A stretch of 64,000 nucleotides of DNA from Ulvibacter sp. MAR_2010_11 (GCF_002813135.1 NZ_PHTY01000001.1:181501-245500); one strand, 5' to 3'. Positions 9,337 through 17,931 are shown, numbered from the stretch's first letter. Numbers and translations are program-made. Notes: a model not told the origin generated them from the letters alone.

Positions 9337-9846
9337 ATGAAACTAGTAAAATTAGTATTCTTATTTATTTCTGTTACAGCATTTTCCCAATCTAAAGTGG
9401 GAACGATCGATGTCGATTTCGTTTTATCGAAAATGCCCGAATTACCTGCGCTTCAGAAGCAAATAGAAGACTACGGAAAGCAATTGGATGTAGATTTCAA
9501 CAAAAAAATGGAGGTGTACAACGCCTTGGTGACTGCCTATACTGCAGAAGAGCAGGGTCTTACCATAGCTCAGAAAAAGACAAAACAGGATGAGATTTTA
9601 AAAGCCGAAGATGAAGTAAATCTGTTTCAACAAAACGGTACAAAATTGCTGAATATAAGACGAGATGAATTGGTGCGTCCCTTGTATCAAAAAATAGGAG
9701 TTTCACTGGAAAAAATTGCCAAAGCCGAAGCGTTTACGCAGGTTTTGGAACTGGACGAACGGGTAGTCTATGTAGATCACAATTACGATCTTACCATAAA
9801 AGTTTTGGCAGATCTCGGCATCTCCATTGAAGAGAAAAAAGAATAA
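9337..9846 (+). CDS. OmpH/Skp-family periplasmic chaperone
   Basis: 169 residues. A signal peptide (LVFLFISVTAFSQ) is followed by the typical SKVGTIDVDFVLSKMPE opening of OmpH/Skp proteins, then long charged amphipathic helices that form the chaperone tentacles, and a conserved C-terminal strand (VVYVDHNYDLT). Skp holds unfolded outer-membrane proteins in the periplasm. It is a single-gene unit with its own -7 box and a strong terminator downstream, convergent with the SMR/guaB genes. Confidence 0.9.
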   Translation: MKLVKLVFLFISVTAFSQSKVGTIDVDFVLSKMPELPALQKQIEDYGKQLDVDFNKKMEVYNALVTAYTAEEQGLTIAQKKTKQDEILKAEDEVNLFQQNGTKLLNIRRDELVRPLYQKIGVSLEKIAKAEAFTQVLELDERVVYVDHNYDLTIKVLADLGISIEEKKE

Positions 9847-9869
9847 TTTTAAGGTATAAAAGCTTTTAG

Positions 9870-9910
9870 GAAGCACCAATTATCTCAAATAATTTGGTGC
9901 TTCTTTTGTT
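9870..9910 (+). terminator. terminator after ompH, built partly from guaB-tail sequence
   Basis: AAGCACCAA (9871-9879) pairs with TTGGTGCTT (9894-9902), with TTAT/ATAA extending the stem inward, then CTTTTGTT. The right arm and loop are the guaB-derived repeat; the left arm is not part of it. Confidence 0.7.
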
Positions 9911-9952
9911 ATGATAACTTCCTGCGGATTGAAGCTGTGATGATTTTTACAG
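9880..9952 (-). pseudogene. relic of a second guaB 3' end
   Basis: Read on the minus strand, the last 51 nt including the TAA (9882-9880) match the end of intact guaB (10388-10438) with 7 mismatches; the encoded tails are [16 protein letters not shown] and [16 protein letters not shown]. Further upstream a piece encoding KIITAS corresponds to guaB KITAS, separated from the tail by a small deletion. There is no open frame beyond it. It lies on the far side of the SMR gene from guaB, so the SMR gene is bracketed by two copies of the guaB end. Confidence 0.75.
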
Positions 9953-9996
9953 GTGGTTGTTTGAAGGTTTTCCTTATGGTTGAATTCATTTTTAAA

Positions 9997-10323
9997 TCAG
10001 TGCGAAACTAATTTAAGTCCTACTATAGAAATTATCAAAGTTGTGATAAAAAATAATCTCCAAAATGTAGCGGGCTCTTTAAATACCAATATTCCAACAA
10101 GCACTGTTCCCACAGCACCGATTCCTGTCCATACTGCATAAGCAGTGCCTATTGGTAGATGCTGTGTAACTTTTATTAGAAGTAACATGCTAATTGCTAA
10201 ACAAATCAAAAACCCGATATACCAATACGTGGTGTCAATCCCTGTTGCATCTTTAGCTTTTCCAAGACAAAACGCAAATGCCACTTCAAATAGTCCCGCT
10301 ATGATTAATAAAAACCAATTCAT
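9997..10323 (-). CDS. small multidrug resistance (SMR) transporter, SugE/Gdx-like
   Basis: 108 residues with four membrane helices, the standard SMR size. The conserved Glu of helix 1 is in AGLFEVAFA, and GTAYAVWTGIGAVGT is the SMR signature before helix 3. The AG-x-x-EV form and FKEP motif favour the SugE/Gdx branch, whose studied members export guanidinium in exchange for protons; quaternary-amine export by an EmrE-like protein is the alternative. No guanidine riboswitch is visible upstream. It starts 64 nt after the guaB stop and is probably read from guaB. It lies between guaB and a relic of the guaB tail, which suggests it was inserted there. Confidence 0.88.
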   Translation of the reverse strand: MNWFLLIIAGLFEVAFAFCLGKAKDATGIDTTYWYIGFLICLAISMLLLIKVTQHLPIGTAYAVWTGIGAVGTVLVGILVFKEPATFWRLFFITTLIISIVGLKLVSH

Positions 10324-10387
10324 TCTAAATTTGGGTTCTTTTTATATACTGTGTTTCTGCGTTATATCAGCCTTTGAAAAGAGCGCG

Positions 10388-11860
10388 TTATCTCGAATAA
10401 TTTGGGGCTTCTTTTGTTATGGTTACATCGTGCGGATGACTTTCGTGTATCCCCGAAGCTGTAATTTTAATGAACTTTCCGGTCTCTTTCAATGTTTCAA
10501 TATCTTTGGAGCCGCAGTATCCCATTCCGGCGCGTAAACCGCCAATAAACTGAGTCATACTTTCCACCAAATCTCCTTTGTACGGTACACGACCTACAAT
10601 TCCTTCAGGTACTAATTTTTTAATATCGTCTTCTACATCCTGAAAATATCGGTCTTTAGAACCTTGCTTCATAGCCTCGACGGAGCCCATTCCTCTATAC
10701 GATTTAAACTTTCGGCCTTCGTAAATGATGGTTTCTCCGGGAGATTCTTTGGTTCCGGCCAGTAAGGAACCCAACATCACGCTGTCGGCTCCTGCCGCAA
10801 TAGCTTTGGGAATATCACCAGTATATCTAATTCCGCCATCTGCAATTACAGGAACGCCACTACCTTTTATGGCAGCAGCAACTTCTATCACTGCTGAAAA
10901 CTGCGGAAATCCAACGCCTGCAACAACACGGGTAGTACAGATTGAACCCGGTCCTATCCCTACCTTAACCGCATCGGCTCCGGCCTTTACCAAATATTTA
11001 GCGGCTTCGGCTGTTGCAATGTTTCCAACAACCACATCCAGTTCGGGGAATTTCTTTTTAACGGCCTTTAATACACTTACTACTCCTTTGGTATGACCGT
11101 GTGCTGTATCGATGATGACAGCATCAACCTGTGCATTGACCAAAGCTTCGGCGCGCTCTACGGCATCTCCCGTTACTCCTAAGGCAGCGGCAACACGTAG
11201 ACGACCAAATTTATCCTTATTTGCCGTTGGCTTTTGAGTGAGTTTTGTGATATCACGGAAGGTAATTAAGCCTAAAAGCATCCCTTTTTCGTTAACGACA
11301 GGAAGTTTTTCTATTTTGTTTTTCTGAAGTATGAGTTCAGCCTGTTCCAAGGAAGTTCCCTGGGCTACGGTCACCAAATTTTCGGAAGTCATCACCTCAC
11401 TTAAGGGGCGTTTTGGATTCTTTTCGAAGCGTAAATCTCTGTTGGTGACAATTCCAATAAGTTTGCCCTTACTGTCGGTAATAGGAATTCCTCCAATGCT
11501 GTATTCGCGCATGGTGCTTTGAGCATCTCCAACGGTGGCTGTTTTTGGTAAGGTCACCGGATCCTGTATCATCCCGCTTTCGGCACGTTTTACTTTCCGA
11601 ACCTCAGCAGCCTGTTGCTCGATGGACATGTTTTTATGCAAAACACCAATGCCACCTTCACGAGCCATCGCAATAGCCATAGCGCTTTCGGTGACGGTAT
11701 CCATCGCGGCGGAAACAATGGGAACATTGAGGGTGATATTTCGGCTGAATTTGGTTTCTATGGAAACTTCGCGGGGTAATACTTCAGAATAGGCAGGCAC
11801 TAAAAGTACGTCGTCGTAAGTTAAGCCTTCTCCAAGAATTTTGTCGTTGTGTGCAGTCAT
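10388..11860 (-). CDS. guaB: inosine-5'-monophosphate dehydrogenase
   Basis: 490 residues, full length. IMPDH oxidises IMP to XMP with NAD, the committed step to GMP. The catalytic Cys is near residue 308 in [15 protein letters not shown]; two CBS domains occupy about 97-205 ([20 protein letters not shown]); the mobile flap region with GSKDRYFQ follows near 415. The C-terminus [10 protein letters not shown] is the sequence duplicated at 9880-9952. The upstream -7 box TATATTTG (11922-11915) lies 55 nt before the ATG. Confidence 0.98.
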   Translation of the reverse strand: MTAHNDKILGEGLTYDDVLLVPAYSEVLPREVSIETKFSRNITLNVPIVSAAMDTVTESAMAIAMAREGGIGVLHKNMSIEQQAAEVRKVKRAESGMIQDPVTLPKTATVGDAQSTMREYSIGGIPITDSKGKLIGIVTNRDLRFEKNPKRPLSEVMTSENLVTVAQGTSLEQAELILQKNKIEKLPVVNEKGMLLGLITFRDITKLTQKPTANKDKFGRLRVAAALGVTGDAVERAEALVNAQVDAVIIDTAHGHTKGVVSVLKAVKKKFPELDVVVGNIATAEAAKYLVKAGADAVKVGIGPGSICTTRVVAGVGFPQFSAVIEVAAAIKGSGVPVIADGGIRYTGDIPKAIAAGADSVMLGSLLAGTKESPGETIIYEGRKFKSYRGMGSVEAMKQGSKDRYFQDVEDDIKKLVPEGIVGRVPYKGDLVESMTQFIGGLRAGMGYCGSKDIETLKETGKFIKITASGIHESHPHDVTITKEAPNYSR

Positions 11861-11914
11861 TGCAATTAAAATTAACTTCCGAAGTACCGAAAGTGGTTAC
11901 TGTTTAATTGCGTG

Positions 11915-11922
11915 CAAATATA
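11915..11922 (-). promoter_or_regulatory. candidate -7 box for guaB
   Basis: Minus-strand TATATTTG matches TAnnTTTG, 55 nt upstream of the guaB start. No well-spaced TTG was found, so support is partial. Confidence 0.4.
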
Positions 11923-11939
11923 CTACAATTAGTTGAGAT

Positions 11940-12428
11940 TTATTGTTTTTTAAATAACTGAATCAAAACCGCTCCGGCTCCTATTATAAAAGAGATCGTC
12001 ATGAGGGTTCCCGAAACCATTACCACATATTTCATCCATAAAATTCCTTTCCACATCAAATAAATTCCTCCAAAGGTGAAGAGGATCGAAAAGAAGGGCT
12101 CGATCATTAAAAAAGCCTTGAGTTTTACCGGGAGTGACGTGATGGCAATCAAGCCACCCAGCAAGAAAAATATAAAGGAAATCGATAATATATGGGTGTG
12201 TAAAATGGTGAGCATTTCACGCTCGCCTTTTTCAAATTTCATAACACTTACGTCTTCTTCTGCTTCATTCCCCAAATAATTTTCTTCAATCCCACTAGGG
12301 GTATCCGATTCGGTTTGTCGTACAAATAATAAGCCGGTGATATAGCCTATACTTAACACCACAACAAAGGCCGCAATAAATATTTTTACATGCTTCGGAA
12401 AGGTTTGAAGAAGGCCGTGTAGTTGCAT
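11940..12428 (-). CDS. four-helix membrane protein of unknown function
   Basis: 162 residues with four predicted membrane helices: one near 15-37, then after an acidic external loop (GIEENYLGNEAEEDVSV) three more between about 72 and 160. HTHILS precedes helix 2 and is a possible metal or haem-binding spot. Its ATG overlaps the stop of the FMN-binding gene by 1 nt, so the two are translationally coupled and may form a membrane redox unit. I do not recognise a named family. Confidence 0.7.
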   Translation of the reverse strand: MQLHGLLQTFPKHVKIFIAAFVVVLSIGYITGLLFVRQTESDTPSGIEENYLGNEAEEDVSVMKFEKGEREMLTILHTHILSISFIFFLLGGLIAITSLPVKLKAFLMIEPFFSILFTFGGIYLMWKGILWMKYVVMVSGTLMTISFIIGAGAVLIQLFKKQ

Positions 12429-12958
12429 TACAATACGTTTCGTTTTTGAAGCATGGCAATACTTTGCAACAATTCGTTCATGGCTTTGGTCATAGAGCGC
12501 ACCGAGATAGTGGCACCGCTTATTGGAATGATATCGTCGTTGTATTTCAGTTCTTTTGAAGCCGGAGAGACACCATCAAACTGCTGTAACCAACGTCGAC
12601 TGCTAATCTCGCCACCGTATTCTTCACGATATATTAATACCTTGCTTTTGGTGATAATTAAATTGGTATCGAACAACACCAGATAATCAAAGGTGGCAGT
12701 TTTACTGGGGGCGTTTCCTATATAGCCGTAGCCTAAAAATTGTCCGTTACTCCTAATTTTAAATAGGTTTCCGTCGCCAAACTCAGATGCGGTAAGTGAA
12801 TTGATATCCTTCGGAACAGCAATTATTTCCTTTTGAATTTTTTCAATTTCGTAAAACTTCATGATTTCCTTATCTGCTTTTTTCAATACCGCTGATGGAA
12901 TTGTAAATGCAGTAGAGACTACCGTTAGTATCAAAATAAAAAATAGTTGCTTCAACAT
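12428..12958 (-). CDS. FMN-binding domain protein (RnfG/NqrC-like)
   Basis: 176 residues: a signal peptide or anchor (LFFILILTVVSTAFT), then an FMN-binding domain at about 75-165. The motif ISGATIS near residue 150 corresponds to the S(T)GAT site whose last Thr carries covalent FMN in RnfG and NqrC. The protein is exported, so the flavin would be attached by an ApbE-type transferase, not seen here. It has its own promoter downstream of the porin terminator and is coupled to the four-helix membrane protein. Likely an envelope electron-transfer protein; partner and acceptor unknown. Confidence 0.8.
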   Translation of the reverse strand: MLKQLFFILILTVVSTAFTIPSAVLKKADKEIMKFYEIEKIQKEIIAVPKDINSLTASEFGDGNLFKIRSNGQFLGYGYIGNAPSKTATFDYLVLFDTNLIITKSKVLIYREEYGGEISSRRWLQQFDGVSPASKELKYNDDIIPISGATISVRSMTKAMNELLQSIAMLQKRNVL

Positions 12959-12962
12959 GCTG

Positions 12963-12989
12963 CAAAGGTATTTAACTTAAATGATTCAA
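12963..12989 (-). promoter_or_regulatory. promoter of the FMN-binding/membrane pair
   Basis: Minus-strand TTG (12989-12987), 16 nt, TACCTTTG (12970-12963), lying 4 nt before the ATG at 12958. The -7 match is exact and the spacing slightly short; transcription would start at or very near the start codon, giving an almost leaderless mRNA. Confidence 0.45.
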
Positions 12990-12999
12990 AATAAAAAAA

Positions 13000-13032
13000 A
13001 GACCAAAACCTCCTGTAAAAACAGGAGGCTTC
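13000..13032 (-). terminator. terminator of the porin gene
   Basis: CCTCCTGT (13009-13016) and ACAGGAGG (13021-13028) form a perfect 8-bp stem with a 4-nt loop. On the minus strand it is followed by TTTTGGTC and a run of eight T. It lies just after the porin stop at 13058. Confidence 0.85.
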
Positions 13033-13057
13033 TTGGCTAACTAACACTTATGGTTGT

Positions 13058-14233
13058 TTAAAACCATACTCCAATTCCAAAGTTTAATTGGTCGGCAACA
13101 TCGCCGCCTTCTACTTTATTGTCTTTAAACTGATAATCTCCTTTAACCACAACGCCGGGAGCAATATGATAGCTTAAACCGGTTGTGATATCGGTGCGAT
13201 TATAGGCATCGTTGGCTACCAAAATACCGTCCGTTTTGGCATGAGTATCGTAGTTCTCATATCGCGCAAAAGCGAATAATTTTTGTTTTGCGGAAAGTGG
13301 TAACAAATTGTAGGCCACTTCTCCATAGTAACCCATCAAGGCACTTCCCAAATCTTTACCGGTAAGGTTGTTGTAATCTTCGGTATCGTTTAAGGAAGCA
13401 TAAATAAATTCGCCGCGAGCAGTGAATTTTCGGAAGGCATAACGCACGTCGAAACCAACCATACTAACGCCAATACTACTTCCGTCCAGGTCTTCAATTT
13501 CATCTTCGGCCTGGGTCTTTCCGAAATATCCCGCCAATCCGAAACGGAGACCGGGGATACCGTAGTAATCTAATTTTGCGGAAATATTTGGCGTATCTAC
13601 GGTAGACTGAATTCCTTTTTGGCGTCCGCCGCGTAAACCACTGCTTCCGCTTAGAGCACCGTTTGCACCACCTTCTCCATCGGCGGTAGCCGATTTAAAG
13701 CCGTTGAAAATATAGGCCTGATATCCCAAAGATGCTTCCGGAAAACGCCCGCTTACCCCTACACCAATTTCTCTCCATGTTGTGGGAATAATGTTGCTGT
13801 CTACTCCGGGTCTTTCTGTCCCGTTAAAGGTGGTCGGTTCGTGGTATTCGTTGATAATTCCCATGGGAATCAACATCAATCCTCCGCGAAGGTTTACGTT
13901 GTCACTTACGGCATAGTTTATAAAAGCCTGCTCCACAAAAACTTCTTCTACGTGTTCAATTTCTATTTCGGAAACAAACTGTGTTTTTTCGTCGAATTTA
14001 TAACCCAAAAGCAACACCAAACGCTGAACATCCAGTTCGCCGTTGTCGCCTTCCGGCTGATTGTAAGTAATCTCGCCATAAGCACCAATGGTCACCGCTT
14101 TTCCGTAGTTTCCGGAAAGAATGCGCTGTGCCGAATTTTGTTGAAGATCGTTGATTGCGGTAGAATCTTGTGCCGTCTGAGCAAAAGAAAAAGATGTAAT
14201 AAATAAAGCTGATAGGATAGCTAGTTTTTTCAT
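13058..14233 (-). CDS. outer-membrane porin (OprO/OprP-like beta-barrel)
   Basis: 391 residues with a cleavable signal (LAILSALFITSFSFAQ) and a body of alternating amphipathic strands ending in an aromatic residue (FGIGVWF), as outer-membrane barrels do. GAYGEITYNQ and LMLIPMGIINEYHEPTTFNG resemble Bacteroidota proteins annotated as porin or phosphate-selective porin O/P; ion selectivity cannot be read from the sequence. It has its own promoter and terminator. Its neighbours are not in the same transcription unit, so a shared function with the FMN or haem proteins is only suggested by position. Confidence 0.85.
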   Translation of the reverse strand: MKKLAILSALFITSFSFAQTAQDSTAINDLQQNSAQRILSGNYGKAVTIGAYGEITYNQPEGDNGELDVQRLVLLLGYKFDEKTQFVSEIEIEHVEEVFVEQAFINYAVSDNVNLRGGLMLIPMGIINEYHEPTTFNGTERPGVDSNIIPTTWREIGVGVSGRFPEASLGYQAYIFNGFKSATADGEGGANGALSGSSGLRGGRQKGIQSTVDTPNISAKLDYYGIPGLRFGLAGYFGKTQAEDEIEDLDGSSIGVSMVGFDVRYAFRKFTARGEFIYASLNDTEDYNNLTGKDLGSALMGYYGEVAYNLLPLSAKQKLFAFARYENYDTHAKTDGILVANDAYNRTDITTGLSYHIAPGVVVKGDYQFKDNKVEGGDVADQLNFGIGVWF

Positions 14234-14278
14234 GTATTTTTATTTAGACTGAATATAAATAGATTAGTTTTTCAGCCG

Positions 14279-14309
14279 CAAAAATAAAATCAAAAATAGA
14301 ATCTTCCAA
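14279..14309 (-). promoter_or_regulatory. promoter of the porin gene
   Basis: Minus-strand TTG (14309-14307), 20 nt, TATTTTTG (14286-14279), a full match to the Bacteroidota consensus, 45 nt before the porin ATG. Confidence 0.6.
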
Positions 14310-14369
14310 GCTTATTTAGATTTAATTTAAATAAAAATGCAAAGAATTTTCCAGCAGTCTAATTTAGAA

Positions 14370-14846
14370 TTATTTAGACATTATATTTAACTGCCCCTTG
14401 TATTGCAGTCGTGCCACCGTTGCCCATTGAATTAAAAGAATTTTTTCGTCTTCGTCCAAATCCCCGTGAATCCAGGTATACGAATCCAAGGGCATTACCC
14501 CTTCCTGCACTTTTTCAATGACTTCTTCGAGCTTATGATCTTTCTTCTTCACGGAGTAGTCGGCCCAGGCCGAAACATTAAACTCTCCTCTTCCGTGTCG
14601 TATATGATCCTCCAGATAAAAGGAAAAGGGTGCTATTTCGGCATACCAGGGATATTGGGTGTGATTACTATGACAATCGTAGCAGTTTTCCTTTAAAATA
14701 GCAGCAACCTGTACCGAAGGTTTGGTTTCATTTTCGAAAGCCATAACAGATTCGTACCCGTCATTATTTCGTTCAGGGCGTATAAACTGGATGGCGATAA
14801 ATGCAAGGAGTGCAAGTATCAAGATAAGTTTTATTACTTTTTTCAT
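14370..14846 (-). CDS. haem-binding domain protein (c-type, membrane anchored)
   Basis: 158 residues: an N-terminal membrane anchor (about 5-22), then the Haem_bd domain with a CYDCH covalent haem-binding site at 55-59 and the nearby NHTQYPWY and GVMPLDSY segments typical of this family; a Met in the latter may be the second axial ligand. The protein faces the periplasm. It starts 3 nt after the nucleotidase stop, so it ends the operon that begins with HMG-CoA lyase. Its electron partner is not evident. Confidence 0.88.
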   Translation of the reverse strand: MKKVIKLILILALLAFIAIQFIRPERNNDGYESVMAFENETKPSVQVAAILKENCYDCHSNHTQYPWYAEIAPFSFYLEDHIRHGRGEFNVSAWADYSVKKKDHKLEEVIEKVQEGVMPLDSYTWIHGDLDEDEKILLIQWATVARLQYKGQLNIMSK

Positions 14847-14849
14847 CGG

Positions 14850-16388
14850 TTACTTCTTTAGGGATTTCAAATATAAAATTACAGCTTTCCTAATATCATA
14901 GGCGGGTTCAGTTTTTAAAGGCTCGTATACTTTTAAAACGCCTTCATTTTCAGGTGTTAAAAACGGAATATCGTAACCTTTCAGTAAAAAATCACTAAAA
15001 GCCACTGTATATGTTTCCTCCTGCTGAATAGGTACTCCGCCGATCATCCAGCGTCCCCGTGTGCCTTCCCTAAAATTATAACGCTGCAAATAAGCTCCCG
15101 TACCTCCCCTGGCTTTGCCATAATCCAAAACTCTTATCAATAAGTCGCCCGTAACATCCGCTTTTACCACACTGCCTCCAAAGGGTAGCACCCTGAAAAT
15201 ATCCAGGCTGGTTACATCCCCCTCCAAAACATCATCCAATCTAATTGAACCTCCGTTGACTAGAGCCGCGTCTACGTTTTCATTAAACGACAAGGCCATG
15301 GCATGCGTAAGAATGTCACCCAAATTGGTTTGTACACCGCGATTGGCACTATCGGTACCATCCAACGGCGGATTCGCATAATAAATCACCTCATTGGGAT
15401 CTGAAATCACTTGCTTGATATTATTGTCCAGAATGGCATTCCATCGATCCACAATGGCTTTTACCTCAGGCTTGGAAGCAATGCGATCGTCAATTGGAAA
15501 AAGTTGAGAATCTATTTTCAACTCTTTGGTTGAAGTGTTATAGGTAAGTGTATGAATATATATGGTTTTGGCATTGGCATCGGCTTTAACAATAGTAGCA
15601 GTTTCGGTGGGAACCAACATATTGTTGTGTTCGTGTCCGCCCATGATAAATTTGAGCTCCGGAAGCTGCTTTGAAAGCTGTTTGTCCTGCGCAAGGGTAA
15701 GATGTGTCAATCCGATTACCACATCGCTTTTGGATTTTAAAACACCATACGCCCGCCCTGCTTCCGAAAAAACATCTCCGTAGTACACAAAGTCCTGCGG
15801 ATTGGAATCAATGGTGACACTAAAGAAGCCTAAGTTTAGCTGTGTTCCGTCAGCATCGGTTAACGCAAGGGAATAGGTGTCTTTTACAGGTACATTTCCT
15901 ATGTCCTTCTGAAGGGAAAAGGGAATTGTCCCATCTTCGGTTACATGGCGAACATTGGCCGAAGTCCATGGAAAGTTAGATTCATTCAATCGCTTCTGAA
16001 GCGCTTCTTCTCCCACATCAAATTCGTGATTTCCGAAGGTTACCAAATCGAAATTCATGGCATTCATCACCTCGATCATTTGTTTCCCGGCGATGCGTTC
16101 TCCCTCGTATTTAAGGGTTCCTATGAGTGACGGATTCAAAAAATCTCCCGCCATAAAAAGTAAGGTATTCGGATTTACTTTTGCAATAGAATCCCGTACA
16201 TGAGCCACACGGGCCATTCCGCCATACTTCCCATTATTTAACGGAGCAACCTCGTACACATCGTTTACCTGGATGAGCTTGACAGTTATAAATCCGTCGT
16301 CTTTTTTGCTTTGGGTAACCTTCTGTTTGGGCTTACAGCCAATTAGAAGGAGACCTATTAAAAATGTAAGAAGTAGATGTTGCTTCAT
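14850..16388 (-). CDS. 5'-nucleotidase/UshA-like metallophosphoesterase lipoprotein
   Basis: About 512 residues from ATG at 16388. The frame is open further upstream to 16439, but that would run into the preceding gene, and the chosen start gives a proper lipobox (LLLIGC). A metallophosphatase domain (about 35-265) carries LFMAGDF, FGNHEFD and GGHEHN metal motifs, followed by a C-terminal 5'-nucleotidase domain (about 310-500, TNLGDILTHAMA and LVNGGSIR). Such enzymes hydrolyse nucleotides or related phosphate esters outside the cytoplasmic membrane. The first motif reads VNDVYEV, with Tyr where UshA has a His ligand. It begins 1 nt after the HMG-CoA lyase stop. Confidence 0.9.
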   Translation of the reverse strand: MKQHLLLTFLIGLLLIGCKPKQKVTQSKKDDGFITVKLIQVNDVYEVAPLNNGKYGGMARVAHVRDSIAKVNPNTLLFMAGDFLNPSLIGTLKYEGERIAGKQMIEVMNAMNFDLVTFGNHEFDVGEEALQKRLNESNFPWTSANVRHVTEDGTIPFSLQKDIGNVPVKDTYSLALTDADGTQLNLGFFSVTIDSNPQDFVYYGDVFSEAGRAYGVLKSKSDVVIGLTHLTLAQDKQLSKQLPELKFIMGGHEHNNMLVPTETATIVKADANAKTIYIHTLTYNTSTKELKIDSQLFPIDDRIASKPEVKAIVDRWNAILDNNIKQVISDPNEVIYYANPPLDGTDSANRGVQTNLGDILTHAMALSFNENVDAALVNGGSIRLDDVLEGDVTSLDIFRVLPFGGSVVKADVTGDLLIRVLDYGKARGGTGAYLQRYNFREGTRGRWMIGGVPIQQEETYTVAFSDFLLKGYDIPFLTPENEGVLKVYEPLKTEPAYDIRKAVILYLKSLKK

Positions 16389-16389
16389 G

Positions 16390-17253
16390 TTAATGGTATT
16401 TGGTGAATATTTTAGTAGCCTGATTGTGCGCGCTCTCAAACGCCATGGGCTGCACTCCGCTTTCTACCTTTTCGGTGGTGAAGTAGCTCAGCATTTTTTC
16501 GGTGGGCATATTCCCTGTTAACTCATCCTTGGCCATGGGACAGCCTCCAAATCCTTGGATGGCACCGTCAAATCTTCGGCAACCTGCCTTGTAAGCAGCG
16601 TCTATCTTTTCATGCCAGGCGGTAGGCGTTGTATGTAAATGTGCCCCGAATTCTATATGAGAATACTTTGGGATTAGGTTTGAAAATAAATAGGTAATAA
16701 TATCGGGCGTGGAACTTCCCACCGTATCGCTTAATGATAATATTTTCACGCCCATCCCGGATAATTTTTCGGTCCACTCACCTACTATCTCCACATTCCA
16801 GGGATCGCCATAGGGATTTCCAAAACCCATGGACAAATAAGCGACAACTTCTTTATTATTTGCTTCGGCAAGCTGTAGGATTTCTTTGAGTATTTCGATG
16901 GATTGTGCAATGGTTTTGTGGGTGTTCCGCATCTGAAAGTTTTCAGAAATGGAAAAAGGATAGCCCAAATAATTAATCTGAGAATGTTGCACTGCCTCTT
17001 CGGCACCGCGAACGTTTGCGACAATAGCTAATAACTTACTGGTGGTTTCTGAAAGATCCAACTGCGACAAGACTTTAGCTGTATCCTGCATCTGTGGAAT
17101 TGCTTTGGGAGATACAAAACTTCCGAAGTCGATGGTATCGAACCCACAGCGCAAAAGTGACTGTATGTATTGTACCTTTTCTTCGGTGGGAATCCAGTCC
17201 TTAATGCCCTGCATGGCATCTCTGGGACATTCTATAAGTTTTACATTTTGCAT
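16390..17253 (-). CDS. mvaB: hydroxymethylglutaryl-CoA lyase
   Basis: 287 residues. It cleaves HMG-CoA to acetyl-CoA and acetoacetate, the last step of leucine breakdown. Signatures are the N-terminal ECPRDAMQG (catalytic Arg-Asp), IDFGSFVSPKAIPQM, GAHLHTT (metal His pair) and the catalytic-Cys loop GFGGCPMA. It is the first gene of an operon with the nucleotidase and haem protein. A leucine dehydrogenase gene at 22219-23316 could feed the same catabolic route, though it is not linked transcriptionally. Confidence 0.95.
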   Translation of the reverse strand: MQNVKLIECPRDAMQGIKDWIPTEEKVQYIQSLLRCGFDTIDFGSFVSPKAIPQMQDTAKVLSQLDLSETTSKLLAIVANVRGAEEAVQHSQINYLGYPFSISENFQMRNTHKTIAQSIEILKEILQLAEANNKEVVAYLSMGFGNPYGDPWNVEIVGEWTEKLSGMGVKILSLSDTVGSSTPDIITYLFSNLIPKYSHIEFGAHLHTTPTAWHEKIDAAYKAGCRRFDGAIQGFGGCPMAKDELTGNMPTEKMLSYFTTEKVESGVQPMAFESAHNQATKIFTKYH

Positions 17254-17316
17254 TAAGGTAAAGATATAAATTCCTAGGAAGGAAGGAATCCTTAAATCTG
17301 AAAATTCAAGTGATTT

Positions 17317-17931
17317 TTATGGAATTAAAATATAAACGGCAATTCCAATAAAAACAACTATCTGAAGCCATTTCAAAACTACTCCAACCCATTTCCGTTG
17401 GTTTAAAAACCTTGAAATACTGCCGGCCAATAGCGCAATGGTGCTAAAGGTTATAAACGAAACAATCATAAACGTTATTCCCAACGCATAAAACTGAAAC
17501 ACGGTATTTCCGGAAGGATCCCATAAAAAAGCAGGAAAAAAGGCCAGAAAGAAGATCATCACCTTCGGATTTACCAGATTCATAAAGACGCCTATTTTAA
17601 ACAACTCCCAATTCGACTTTTTGGGAGCATTTTCAGAAAAAGAAACCGTTGCATCACTTTTAAACACCGAATAGGCCAAATACAAGAGGTAAAGCGCGCC
17701 CAAAACTTTTATTGCGTAAAATATAGTTTCGGAAGCGGTAATCAAGGCAGAAACTCCAAACGCCAGTAAAGTAGTATGCACGATGCATCCACTTATAAGC
17801 CCTGCGGTTGTTGCAATTCCGCTTTTGCTTCCGTTGACCAGTGATTGTGTAAGTACATAAATATTATCGGGTCCCGGAGACAAGGCCAATGCCAGTGTTG
17901 CAAGTACAAATAAATAGAGGCTTTCGAGCAT
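17317..17931 (-). CDS. LysE/RhtB-family amino-acid exporter
   Basis: 204 residues with about six membrane helices. The conserved opening ALSPGPDNIYVLTQSLVNGSKSG and the NPKVMIFFLAF motif near residue 120 identify the LysE superfamily, which exports basic, neutral or homoserine-type amino acids. The substrate cannot be told. Its start abuts the pyrD stop (17932), so the two are probably co-transcribed. Confidence 0.9.
   Translation of the reverse strand: MLESLYLFVLATLALALSPGPDNIYVLTQSLVNGSKSGIATTAGLISGCIVHTTLLAFGVSALITASETIFYAIKVLGALYLLYLAYSVFKSDATVSFSENAPKKSNWELFKIGVFMNLVNPKVMIFFLAFFPAFLWDPSGNTVFQFYALGITFMIVSFITFSTIALLAGSISRFLNQRKWVGVVLKWLQIVVFIGIAVYILIP

Noticed and set aside
10324-10387. 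Guanidine riboswitch before the SMR gene
   Set aside because: The 64-nt gap has no conserved guanidine riboswitch core or fitting stem-loops.
16388-16439. Longer N-terminus for the nucleotidase-like gene
   Set aside because: It would overlap HMG-CoA lyase by about 50 nt and bury the lipoprotein signal; the ATG at 16388 gives a clean lipobox.
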